From positions 1-29,196 of IMG/VR virus record IMGVR_UViG_3300006754_000103: a stretch of DNA of 29,196 bases; one strand, 5' to 3'. Below, one piece after another: positions 11,179 through 17,638 of the stretch. Source of the stretch: a virus. The notes under the pieces are model-generated. The model made no database searches, was not told the DNA's origin, and worked only from the letters and a program-made list of their open reading frames with translations. Each line of letters begins with the position of its first letter. Position 1 is the first letter of the stretch. Made by a program: the position numbers and the translations under genes.

Positions 11179-12336
11179 ATGGATTTAGCATACTCCCTTA
11201 ATACTTTCTATTTTTTGTTGTCAGGTGTCTTAGTCATGTTTATGGCAGCTGGCTTCACAATGTTAGAAGCAGGATCGGTTCGTTCAAAGAATGTAATCGA
11301 AATTTTAATAAAGAATATCGCACTTTATAGTGTGGCTTCTATAACTTACCTACTACTAGGATATACATTAATGTATGGGTGGAACGACCCACCAGATCAT
11401 TCTTTAATGGCAGATTTTTTCTTTCAAGTAGTATTTGTAGCAACCGCAATGTCGGTAGTTTCAGGTGCAGTAGCAGAAAGAAAAAGATTATATACTTTCT
11501 TAGGGTTTGCAGCAATATTTACTGCTTTAATATACCCTATACAAGGTGCGTGGTCTTGGGGCGGAGGTTGGCTAAGTGAATTAGGCTTTTTTGACTTCGC
11601 AGGATCAGGTATAGTACATATGGCAGGGGCATCAGCAGCTTTAGCAGCAGTGCTCTTGATTGGACCAAGAATAGGTAAGTATGACGAGAATGGAATACCT
11701 CAACCAATACATGGTTCTAATGCAGTAGCAGTTACACTTGGAACATTAATATTATGGTTTGGTTGGTTTGGATTTAACGGAGGATCGCAACTATCTATTA
11801 TAGGAATAGATAATGCAAATGCAGTAGCTAAGATTTTTGTGAACACAAATACAGCCGCAGCCGCAGGACTAATTTCAGCAATGTTATTATCTAAAATATG
11901 GTTGGGTAAAACAGCTCTGAATGCAGTATGTAATGGAGCATTAGCAGGATTAGTAGTTATAACAGCAGATCCCGTAACACCTAGTCCTCAAATGGCAATT
12001 ATATATGGAGCTTTAGGAGGTTTATTAGTACCAATTTCAATGAGTTATCTTGAGAAGTGGGGAATTGATGATCCAGTAGGAGCAATAAGTGTTCATGGAG
12101 TAGCAGGTATACTAGGGCTTATGTTAGTACCAATATTAAATACAGACGCTACTTTTATAGCTCAAGGTATAGGAACTTTAAGTATATTTAGTTTTGTCTT
12201 TGGAACTTCTTATGCGGTATGGTTTATAATGAAGAAAACAATAGGGATTAGACCAACAAGAGAGGAAGAAGTAGGCGGACAAGATATGTGGGAAACAGGC
12301 AATAGTGCTTATCCCGAATTTATGAAACAACAATGA
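11179..12336 (+). CDS. amtB: Ammonium channel AmtB
   Basis: 385 aa, near full length for the mature Amt/Mep/Rh family, with about 11 membrane helices. The substrate path is intact: twin histidines H147 (GSGIVHMAG) and H306 (AISVHGVAG), and D139 in FFDFAGSG matching the recruiting Asp. Family blocks SGVLVMFMAAGFTMLEAG, LILWFGWFGFNGGS and VNTNTAAAAGLISAML are all present. The C-terminal tail RPTREEEVGGQDMWETG, which in bacteria couples channel gating to PII/GlnK, is kept, so host PII control may still apply. It would import ammonium for phage synthesis in nitrogen-poor water. No glnK is in the window. No typical cleaved signal peptide is seen, unlike E. coli AmtB. Viral amt homologues have been reported from marine viromes. 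Confidence 0.96.
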   Translation: MDLAYSLNTFYFLLSGVLVMFMAAGFTMLEAGSVRSKNVIEILIKNIALYSVASITYLLLGYTLMYGWNDPPDHSLMADFFFQVVFVATAMSVVSGAVAERKRLYTFLGFAAIFTALIYPIQGAWSWGGGWLSELGFFDFAGSGIVHMAGASAALAAVLLIGPRIGKYDENGIPQPIHGSNAVAVTLGTLILWFGWFGFNGGSQLSIIGIDNANAVAKIFVNTNTAAAAGLISAMLLSKIWLGKTALNAVCNGALAGLVVITADPVTPSPQMAIIYGALGGLLVPISMSYLEKWGIDDPVGAISVHGVAGILGLMLVPILNTDATFIAQGIGTLSIFSFVFGTSYAVWFIMKKTIGIRPTREEEVGGQDMWETGNSAYPEFMKQQ

Positions 12337-12512
12337 AAAAACAATTTTATAAAATAGAAATTATATGTGAGTGGGATAATGAAGAAAAAATCACTCTAGG
12401 ACATCTAATGGCTAAAGGTAGAGAACCAGTCTCCATAGATGTAACACCAATAGATATTGAAACAGACCAATTTAAGTGGGTCAAAGCAGTAAATAGTTTA
12501 AATGAACTTTAA
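12333..12512 (+). CDS. Hypothetical protein, 59 aa
   Basis: ATG overlaps the amtB stop (ATGA), so it is translationally coupled to amtB. Soluble beta-type protein: QFYKIEIICEWDNEEKIT, then GREPVSIDVTPIDIETDQF and KWVKAVNSL. It is too short and lacks the T-loop to be a PII protein. Not recognised; a small partner of the channel is only a thought from position. Confidence 0.6.
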   Translation: MKKQFYKIEIICEWDNEEKITLGHLMAKGREPVSIDVTPIDIETDQFKWVKAVNSLNEL

Positions 12513-12702
12513 TCATTTAAAGGAGTTAGATGAAACATACTTTCAACATGCAAAGTGTGCTAGTTTATATTCTATATTATTCTTAGGATTAAGTATCATA
12601 AGTATAATACATGCAATATTTCCTTTTACATTTTGCACCACAGTATCAGATAAATTGGAAGAAATACAGGAACACTTAAAAAAACGTAAGTGTAAAATGT
12701 AG
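12502..12702 (+). CDS. DUF6356-like membrane protein, 66 aa
   Basis: Begins inside the end of the gene before it. Pattern HLKELDETYFQHAKCAS, one or two membrane helices SILFLGLSIISIIHAIFPF and FTFCTTVSDKL matches what I know of DUF6356 (His-x-x-x-Thr-Tyr-x-x-His, then HA.FPF.F...S), a family found in proteobacteria and marine phages without known function. Basic C-terminus KKRKCKM. Confidence 0.65.
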   Translation: MNFNHLKELDETYFQHAKCASLYSILFLGLSIISIIHAIFPFTFCTTVSDKLEEIQEHLKKRKCKM

Positions 12703-12732
12703 TTCAAGGCTCGAAAGAGTTGGGAGAATAAA

Positions 12733-12915
12733 ATGGTACAATTATTGAAAGTAAAAGAATGGATTACAGCTAGAGTAGCTGAAAGAACTTCTTGGGACGG
12801 AGTTAGTATTATAGCACTTAGTGTAGCTATATTAGTAGCCTCTCCCCTAGTAAAGTGGATAGCTTGGGCAGGATTAGTCTATGGTTTATACACTTTAGTT
12901 AAGGAACAAACATGA
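12733..12915 (+). CDS. Small membrane protein, 60 aa, holin-like
   Basis: ATG 12733 with GGGAGAA ribosome site. Amphipathic start KVKEWITARVAERTSWDG, then two short membrane helices VSIIALSVAILVASPLVKWI and AWAGLVYGLYTLV. The 'AERTSWDG.S' block is one I associate with marine phages, sometimes near lysis genes. Ends four bases into the next gene, itself holin-like, so the two may act together in inner-membrane permeabilisation. Not proven. Confidence 0.6.
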   Translation: MVQLLKVKEWITARVAERTSWDGVSIIALSVAILVASPLVKWIAWAGLVYGLYTLVKEQT

Positions 12916-13289
12916 ACGAAAACGAACGTTTTAGTGGTGATATGAGCCGAAACGAAGTAGAGTTAGATTTAAACAAATTCATGGCAATGGTTACCGAGAT
13001 AGGTGAACTAAAAGCTAAAATTATGGAAATGGAAATGGCTGCAGAGCCTGAAAATCCATATCAAAAATGGATTTGGTTATCAAACATGATAGATGCGTGG
13101 AGAATATTCCCAAGAGCATTTTTAAGTGTTTATATTTTCTTACTCTATTATTGCACAATGTGGTTTATGGCTTTGCCAGAACCCTCATTAGAACAAAGTG
13201 GACTAATTTCCATAGTTGTTGGAGCAGGTGCAGCTTGGTTTGGTTTATATGCAGGAACCGCTAAAGACAAAATTAATAGTAAAGGATAA
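12912..13289 (+). CDS. Holin-like membrane protein, 125 aa
   Basis: N-terminal helical soluble region (NEVELDLNKFMAMVTEIGE, KAKIMEMEMAAEPE), then two membrane helices: FPRAFLSVYIFLLYYCTMWF (about 65-84) and GLISIVVGAGAAWFGLYAGT (about 96-115). The small-residue second helix ending in FGLYAGTAKDK resembles the end of 3-TM holins and gene-transfer-agent-type holins. It is in the same run as the spanin pair (9882-10656), which supports a lysis role. ATG overlaps the stop before it. Confidence 0.6.
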   Translation: MNENERFSGDMSRNEVELDLNKFMAMVTEIGELKAKIMEMEMAAEPENPYQKWIWLSNMIDAWRIFPRAFLSVYIFLLYYCTMWFMALPEPSLEQSGLISIVVGAGAAWFGLYAGTAKDKINSKG

Positions 13290-13292
13290 ACC

Positions 13293-13535
13293 ATGCTAAC
13301 AAATAAAATAGTAGACGTAGTAGCAGAACATTTGGGATTAGAACCTTCTGGAATAAAAATGAGTGATCATTTTATAGACGATTTAGGTTGTGATTCCTTA
13401 GATACTGTTGAGATAGTTTTATTGATTGAAGATCAGTTTGATATAGAAATACCTGACCATGAAGCAGAAAGAATGGAAACAGTTAATTCTTTAGTCAACT
13501 ATGTAACTCATGAAGTTGAAATGCAATCTGCATAA
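13293..13535 (+). CDS. Acyl carrier protein
   Basis: 80 aa. The phosphopantetheine site is intact: S35 in DDLGCDSLDTVEIVLLIED, followed by the helix III region FDIEIPDHEAERMETV and a closing helix. Charge is strongly acidic as in bacterial AcpP. The host phosphopantetheinyl transferase would need to activate it. Possible roles are shifting host fatty-acid or lipid A synthesis, or serving a protein partner of AcpP; phage ACPs have been seen before but their use is not settled. It is the last gene before the terminator at 13541. Confidence 0.93.
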   Translation: MLTNKIVDVVAEHLGLEPSGIKMSDHFIDDLGCDSLDTVEIVLLIEDQFDIEIPDHEAERMETVNSLVNYVTHEVEMQSA

Positions 13536-13540
13536 TTATA

Positions 13541-13571
13541 ACAGAAGCCTGAAACCCCAACAGGCTTCTGT
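13541..13571 (+). terminator. Hairpin terminator after the ACP gene
   Basis: Perfect 11-bp stem ACAGAAGCCTG (13541-13551) with CAGGCTTCTGT (13561-13571) and a 9-base loop. The T-tract after it is poor (ATTAAAAG), so partial read-through into 13607 is likely. Confidence 0.8.
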
Positions 13572-13606
13572 ATTAAAAGTATTGGGGAATTAACCGACAG
13601 GTAAAA

Positions 13607-13771
13607 ATGCTAGTATTATATACAGAAAAACAATTAGAGAGAGCTTATCGAGTATTTATAGCAGACTATGAGGGAACAATAGTTCCAGATCTAGAGGCTT
13701 TTAGAATACTATTTGAAGCAAGCGAAGAATTACAAGATTTAGCCCGTCACAAAGAAATAACGATACATTAA
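13607..13771 (+). CDS. Hypothetical protein, 54 aa
   Basis: ATG 13607, with CGACAGGTAAAA as a weak ribosome site. Helical protein MLVLYTEKQLERAYRVFIAD, then DLEAFRILFEASEELQDL. It looks like a small two-helix phage protein; no family recognised. The next gene follows after 13 bases with AAGGAGAA. Confidence 0.6.
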   Translation: MLVLYTEKQLERAYRVFIADYEGTIVPDLEAFRILFEASEELQDLARHKEITIH

Positions 13772-13784
13772 TAAGGAGAAAATT

Positions 13785-13916
13785 ATGTTATCAGTAGAAG
13801 ACGGAGAACCACAGCTAAAACCTGAAACCCAAAGAGAAAAGTCAATAGTTATAGGTAAACGAATTAAAGAAAAAAGTCTCTGGAAAAGACTCAGAGAATT
13901 TTTAAGGAGAACCTAA
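13785..13916 (+). CDS. Hypothetical basic peptide, 43 aa
   Basis: ATG 13785 after a good AAGGAGAA site. An acidic start (SVEDGEPQLKPE) is followed by a strongly basic amphipathic end IKEKSLWKRLREFLRRT that could bind a membrane surface or nucleic acid. TAATG overlap with the next gene. Confidence 0.55.
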   Translation: MLSVEDGEPQLKPETQREKSIVIGKRIKEKSLWKRLREFLRRT

Positions 13917-14602
13917 TGGCGATAAAAGCAAAAGCACACGAAAAGCTAGACGAAACTAACGTGGAAAGAGTATTAAATCGTTTAGAAGCTGAACAACCCG
14001 TAACAAAGAAAGAAGCTTGTGAAATGTTAAACATAGCTTATAATACTACTAGATTAAATAATATCTTAATAGAGTTCAAAGATAAAAGACAGTATAGACG
14101 GAATAGAATGGATCAGAATAAGGGCAAGATCGCCACTACTGATGAAGTAAAAGAAGTTATATTAAGTTATCTTATGGGAATGAATTTCGCAGAAATCTCT
14201 AGACAAATGTATCGTTCCCCTACTTTCGTAAAGAATATTGTAGATAGAGTAGGAGTACCCACAAAAGTAGCTATGGGGGAACACTTTATAGTACCCGATG
14301 AGTGTGTAAAGTACGAATTTGATGTAGGCGAATGGGTTTGGTTTAATGATAATCATCCAGATGCAAGAGGCGGAAAAGCAGGAAAGATACGTAGAGAAGC
14401 AAGCTCTAAAAGAGGAATAGAAGGAGGATACAAGGCTTACTTTATAGACTACTGGATTCCTATAGTATGGAAAGAAGGGATGTGGGTTGCTTGGTGGCCT
14501 GGCGTAAAAAAGTGCAAAGGTTGGACAGTTAAACCCGCTTATGAAATAGCAAGTATACAACATCTAGTAGACAAGTATAATTTAAATACAGAAGCCTTTT
14601 AG
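13916..14602 (+). CDS. HTH-containing hypothetical protein, 228 aa
   Basis: Two helix-turn-helix-like parts are visible: residues about 16-50 (VERVLNRLEAEQPVTKKEA, EMLNIAYNTTRLNNILIE), and about 74-116 (TDEVKEVILSYLMGM, NFAEISRQMYRSPTFVKNIV). The C-terminal half is beta-rich with many Trp (GEWVWFNDNHPDARGG, DYWIPIVWKEGMWVAWWPGV), like an SH3-type or KOW-like barrel. The combination suggests a DNA- or RNA-polymerase-binding regulator, but no named family is recognised. It has its own AAGGAG site inside the gene before it. It lies between the lysis/ACP block and the replication block. Confidence 0.75.
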   Translation: MAIKAKAHEKLDETNVERVLNRLEAEQPVTKKEACEMLNIAYNTTRLNNILIEFKDKRQYRRNRMDQNKGKIATTDEVKEVILSYLMGMNFAEISRQMYRSPTFVKNIVDRVGVPTKVAMGEHFIVPDECVKYEFDVGEWVWFNDNHPDARGGKAGKIRREASSKRGIEGGYKAYFIDYWIPIVWKEGMWVAWWPGVKKCKGWTVKPAYEIASIQHLVDKYNLNTEAF

Positions 14603-14626
14603 GCTAAGAAACGTAAAGGAACTATA

Positions 14627-14938
14627 ATGAAAAATAACTTTTTATATAAAGTAAAGCCAGCAGTTAAAAAAGCAAAGAGCTTTTTACAGAGGGTTAATGG
14701 TATTATTAGTAAATTAATAATTATTTTTTTAAGTCTGTTTGAAAAACACCAACAGCTTAGAGTACGCTATAATCAGTATGATGTAGAAGGTAAAATTATT
14801 GATAATATGGTTAGAGTATTTGAAGTACGAAAGATGTATAAATGTACGCCTAAACATATGATATTTAAAATTATGAACGGTAAAAGAATAGAACTCAAAA
14901 CAACTAGTCCAATGGACTATATTTTAGAAGATTTATAA
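14627..14938 (+). CDS. Hypothetical basic protein, 103 aa
   Basis: AAAGGAAC precedes the ATG. Basic N-terminal part with one amphipathic or membrane-edge helix IISKLIIIFLSLFEKH (about 26-41), followed by a beta-rich stretch (YNQYDVEGKIIDNMVRVFEV) and HMIFKIMNGKRIELKTTSP. No family recognised. Its stop overlaps the ATG of the membrane protein that follows, so both may form a membrane-bound pair. Confidence 0.65.
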   Translation: MKNNFLYKVKPAVKKAKSFLQRVNGIISKLIIIFLSLFEKHQQLRVRYNQYDVEGKIIDNMVRVFEVRKMYKCTPKHMIFKIMNGKRIELKTTSPMDYILEDL

Positions 14939-15207
14939 TGTCAGAAATATTAATGTATTATGCAGTCTTTGCTTTAAGTGGGGGTATAGTATCTACTTGG
15001 GCTTTACACAGACCTTCAATGTATATAATAGAAGAAATAAAACCCGATAGTATAGTTCTTAGGCATAAAGCATTATCTGCTCTGTGTTTTTTCTCTTTTG
15101 CAACAGTAGTAGCCCCCTTTATGATACCTTGCTTATATTATGAAAGTCATTTTATAGATACATTTGTAGAGAGCATATTAAAAATAGATTCAAAAAATAC
15201 TTCTTGA
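14938..15207 (+). CDS. Two-helix membrane protein, 89 aa
   Basis: Membrane helices about 4-22 (ILMYYAVFALSGGIVSTWAL) and 44-64 (LSALCFFSFATVVAPFMIPC), separated by a short charged loop MYIIEEIKPDSIVLRHK. No known family. Its TGA lies inside the -35 box of the next promoter (15204), as also happens at 7757. Confidence 0.65.
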   Translation: MSEILMYYAVFALSGGIVSTWALHRPSMYIIEEIKPDSIVLRHKALSALCFFSFATVVAPFMIPCLYYESHFIDTFVESILKIDSKNTS

Positions 15208-15232
15208 CAATTATGTTAAAAAAGTTTATAAT
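15204..15232 (+). promoter_or_regulatory. Sigma70-type promoter
   Basis: -35 TTGACA (15204-15209), 17-bp spacer, -10 TATAAT (15227-15232). Drives 15275-15803, closed by the terminator at 15809. Confidence 0.92.
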
Positions 15233-15274
15233 ATATCTATAAAAACTCAAAAAAGAAATTTATAAAGGATACCA

Positions 15275-15475
15275 ATGGAACAATATGATACACTAAAAGC
15301 ATGGGGATTAGATAAGAATAGTATTGTATCTAAGAAACACCATGAACAAGTTGTTAAAGAGCTAAATACACAAGTATACAGAGCTTATAAAAGAATATTA
15401 ACACTTAAAGAAGAAAATACTCAACTTAAACAAGAAATCAAAGGAGAAGAAAATGGCTTGGACAGACGAAAGTAA
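15275..15475 (+). CDS. Coiled-coil hypothetical protein, 66 aa
   Basis: ATG with AAAGGATA upstream. After a short start (MEQYDTLKAWGLDKNS) the protein is helical with heptads (HHEQVVKELNTQVYRAYKRI, LTLKEENTQLKQEIK). It ends inside the start of the HTH-like gene at 15453, repeating the pairing of a coiled-coil gene with an HTH-family gene seen at 3715/3953. Confidence 0.7.
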   Translation: MEQYDTLKAWGLDKNSIVSKKHHEQVVKELNTQVYRAYKRILTLKEENTQLKQEIKGEENGLDRRK

Positions 15476-15803
15476 AGAAATGGCTATAGAGATGTACACC
15501 TCTGCTGACGCTACACCCGAAACAAGTATGGAAATTGTTAAGGATATAGCTGAAGAATTAAATGAATCACCAAATGGTGTAAGAATGATTCTTACTAGAG
15601 CAGGCGTATATGTCAAGAAAAACCCTTCAAAAGCTAATGGAAGCGCAAGTACAGGTGGAGGACGAGTAAGTAAAGCTGAATGTCATCAACAACTTGTAGA
15701 CGCTGTAGCTGCTGTAGGTGGTGACCTAGATATTAATATCATTGACAAAATATCTGGTAAAGCCGCAAAGCATATTGCTGAGCAAATTCAAAGTTCTAAT
15801 TAG
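15453..15803 (+). CDS. HTH-family DNA-binding protein, 116 aa (diverged copy 4)
   Basis: Same plan as the small HTH family and as single repeats of the D5-like protein: start WTDESKEMAIEMYTSAD, an HTH core VKDIAEELNESPNGVRMILT-RAGVYVKK (about 30-57), a glycine/serine linker (NGSASTGGGRVSKAE) and a helical tail. The pattern 'IA..L..S...VR..L.R.GVY' aligns with 'LA..FGKSTRSI..KLSREGIY' of copies 2 and 3. Role inferred as DNA binding. Overlaps the coiled-coil gene by 23 bases; terminator follows within 6 bases. Confidence 0.7.
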   Translation: MAWTDESKEMAIEMYTSADATPETSMEIVKDIAEELNESPNGVRMILTRAGVYVKKNPSKANGSASTGGGRVSKAECHQQLVDAVAAVGGDLDINIIDKISGKAAKHIAEQIQSSN

Positions 15804-15808
15804 AACTT

Positions 15809-15849
15809 AGGGCGGTAACAAGGTTCCCCTTGCGGGCTCCTACCGCCCT
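15809..15849 (+). terminator. Branched terminator hairpin
   Basis: AGGGCGGTA (15809-15817) pairs perfectly with TACCGCCCT (15841-15849), enclosing a second small hairpin CAAGG/CCTTG (15819-15823/15828-15832); TTT follows weakly. Confidence 0.82.
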
Positions 15850-15874
15850 TTACTATACCCAAAAATAGTACCAT

Positions 15875-15980
15875 AAAATTTCAGGATATAAATCTCCTGA
15901 AGCAACTCTTAAATCCCAGCAAGAATTAAGAAGTTAACAACACCGTAGTCATAAATTACTTAATTATATAAGGTGTTCAA
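15875..15980 (+). promoter_or_regulatory. Folded leader before the gene at 15981
   Basis: Gene-free, with three possible stems in a row: TTCAGG with CCTGAA (about 15881-15902), AACTCTTAA with TTAAGAAGTT (about 15904-15935), and AACACC with GGTGTT (about 15937-15977). The last ends just before the GTG start and covers its AAGGTG-like ribosome site. No promoter of the common type is seen here. Control by RNA structure is possible. Confidence 0.35.
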
Positions 15981-16262
15981 GTGGATAAAGAACAATTTAA
16001 AAGAAGAGTAAGAAGGTGCGGAGACGCTATAATTACTTACCGAAGTACAAACTCACGGAAGTTAAAGTATAATGTATGTACGCTAGACTTTACTACTCCT
16101 CATATACAACGAAAGCACAATCGTGCAAATGAAACTAAAGATACAGTTTTACTATTCTGTTGGGATACAGACTCCTACAGACTATTGCGTCCTGCAAATG
16201 TAACAAGCATCGTTCCTCTTAATTCAATCCTAAAAAATAAAGGAATACACGACGAATGGTAG
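15981..16262 (+). CDS. SH3-like (WYL_2/DUF2693-type) small protein, 93 aa
   Basis: GTG start. Basic N-terminus EQFKRRVRRCGDAIITYRS, then beta strands KLKYNVCTLDFTTP and DTVLLFCWDTDSYRLLRP, NVTSIVPL. The 'V.V.D.....R..R...V..I' ending fits the small Sm/SH3-like barrel family annotated as WYL_2 or DUF2693 in phages of marine bacteria. Nucleic-acid binding is likely by analogy. The stop is overlapped by the PC4-like gene. Confidence 0.5.
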   Translation: MDKEQFKRRVRRCGDAIITYRSTNSRKLKYNVCTLDFTTPHIQRKHNRANETKDTVLLFCWDTDSYRLLRPANVTSIVPLNSILKNKGIHDEW

Positions 16263-16564
16263 ATATATGGCAAGAACCAGAGATGTATTCTAGAATTATA
16301 CATGAGAAAGAAGACGGACTGGAACAAATAAGACTCACTATAAATACTTTTAGACAAGTGGAATATCTACACATAAGAAAGTATTACTTAGATTTTAATG
16401 AAGAGTGGAAACCCTCCAAAGACGGCATATCCATGCCTCTTAACCTAACAAATTCCTACGAATTATTCGCAGCTCTAGTAGAGATACTGTCTCTTGCCGA
16501 GAGCAAAGATATGATTATTGAACAATTTGGGGAAATTTTCAACGAAGTTTACAATAGTTCTTGA
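16256..16564 (+). CDS. PC4-like (transcription coactivator p15) ssDNA-binding protein
   Basis: 102 aa. The PC4 core is clear: strand EQIRLTINTFRQVEYLHIRK, then YYLDFNEEWKPSKDGISMPL (compare 'F.g..Y.hIR.YY.d..g.w.PtkkGIsL'), followed by helices NSYELFAALVEILSLAE and IIEQFGEIFNEV. PC4 domains bind single-stranded DNA as dimers. T5 encodes a PC4 homologue linked to recombination-dependent replication, and this gene stands just before the T5-like ligase genes, which supports the same role here. ATG overlaps the TAG before it; a promoter follows at once. Confidence 0.82.
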   Translation: MVDIWQEPEMYSRIIHEKEDGLEQIRLTINTFRQVEYLHIRKYYLDFNEEWKPSKDGISMPLNLTNSYELFAALVEILSLAESKDMIIEQFGEIFNEVYNSS

Positions 16565-16589
16565 CAAAAAGGTTCATTTCTAGTATAAT
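16561..16589 (+). promoter_or_regulatory. Sigma70-type promoter
   Basis: -35 TTGACA (16561-16566, touching the stop codon of the PC4-like gene), 17-bp spacer, -10 TATAAT (16584-16589). Drives the ligase NTase subunit at 16620. Confidence 0.92.
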
Positions 16590-16619
16590 ATTCCTATAAA
16601 TTCAAAATTTGGGAAAAAA

Positions 16620-17603
16620 ATGAGCATAGAAAAGTTATTAGAGCGAGCAAGTAAAGCATATTATGAAGGTGTCCCGATCATGCAAGATTGGGAGTTTGAT
16701 GCCCTTGCTGATAGAGCTGAGATTAATAAAGTGGGTTATAAAACTAAAGATGGTATAAAACACATACACAGACTCTATAGCCTTCAAAAAATATTTGAAG
16801 GAGACAACTTCCCCATAACTAATACTGATTTAATTGAAACGCCCAAATTAGATGGAGCTTGCGTTAGTTTACTTTATAAAGAAGGTTATCTAACACAAGC
16901 CCTAACAAGGGGTGATGGTATTATAGGAATAGATATTACAGATAAGATATTTAATTCTAATATAGTACCAAATGAATGTGAACACATATCTTTAGAATGG
17001 AACCCAGACGATACATGGGTTCAGATCACGGGAGAAGTCGTTGCTCCCAAATCAAAACTAAACTCTAGAAATTATGCTGCAGGTGCTTTAAATCTGAAAG
17101 ATAATAAAGAGTTTGCCTCCCGTGATCTTACATTTGTAGCATATGATGTCAAATGGGAAAATCCACCAGAAAGAAAAGAGTGGACCTATAAAGATGATAT
17201 GAACATGCTAACAATATTTGGGTTTAACACAGTAATAGATTCAGAATGGCAAGAGTTTCCTCATGATGGAAGGGTATTTAGAATTAACAATACACTAGAA
17301 TTTGAAAAGATGGGCTATACTGCCCACCATCCACGAGGAGCTTTTGCTCTTAAACAACAACAAGAAACTAAGCAAACAATTTTAAAGGACGTAGAATGGC
17401 AGGTAGGAAAGAGCGGTCAGGTATCGCCAGTAGCCATACTAGAACCAGTCCGTATAGGTGGAGCAGTCGTAAGACGAGCAACCCTTCATAATATTGCATT
17501 TATTGAAGATTTAGGATTGGAAATTGGTTGCAAGGTGGAGATCATTAGATCTGGAGAAATCATACCTAGAATTGTGGGAGTCATCTCAAAAAATAATTCT
17601 TGA
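16620..17603 (+). CDS. NAD-dependent DNA ligase, adenylation + OB subunit (first half, T5 LigA-like)
   Basis: 327 aa. Adenylation lysine K76 in TPKLDGACVSLLY (KxDG motif), then TRGDGIIGIDIT, the motif ITGEVVAPKSKLNSRNYAAG and the OB-fold part WQVGKSGQVSPVAILEPV, GGAVVRRATLHN and IIRSGEIIPRIVGV. It ends after the OB fold; the zinc finger, helix-hairpin-helix and BRCT parts are in the next gene. Both halves of the bacterial enzyme (together 587 residues against about 670) are thus encoded separately. T5 also has a two-piece NAD ligase. It seals nicks during replication and at recombination ends. Confidence 0.95.
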   Translation: MSIEKLLERASKAYYEGVPIMQDWEFDALADRAEINKVGYKTKDGIKHIHRLYSLQKIFEGDNFPITNTDLIETPKLDGACVSLLYKEGYLTQALTRGDGIIGIDITDKIFNSNIVPNECEHISLEWNPDDTWVQITGEVVAPKSKLNSRNYAAGALNLKDNKEFASRDLTFVAYDVKWENPPERKEWTYKDDMNMLTIFGFNTVIDSEWQEFPHDGRVFRINNTLEFEKMGYTAHHPRGAFALKQQQETKQTILKDVEWQVGKSGQVSPVAILEPVRIGGAVVRRATLHNIAFIEDLGLEIGCKVEIIRSGEIIPRIVGVISKNNS

Positions 17604-17628
17604 CAAGAGATCTCTGATTTGATATAAT
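17600..17628 (+). promoter_or_regulatory. Sigma70-type promoter between the two ligase genes
   Basis: -35 TTGACA (17600-17605, containing the stop codon of the first ligase gene), 17-bp spacer, -10 TATAAT (17623-17628). The expected start near 17635 leaves at most four or five bases before ATG 17639, so the second ligase mRNA may be nearly leaderless. Confidence 0.9.
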
Positions 17629-17638
17629 ATATAAATAA

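Noticed and set aside
12333-12512. GlnK/PII partner of AmtB
   Set aside because: Only 59 residues, with no T-loop or ATP-binding pattern of PII proteins.
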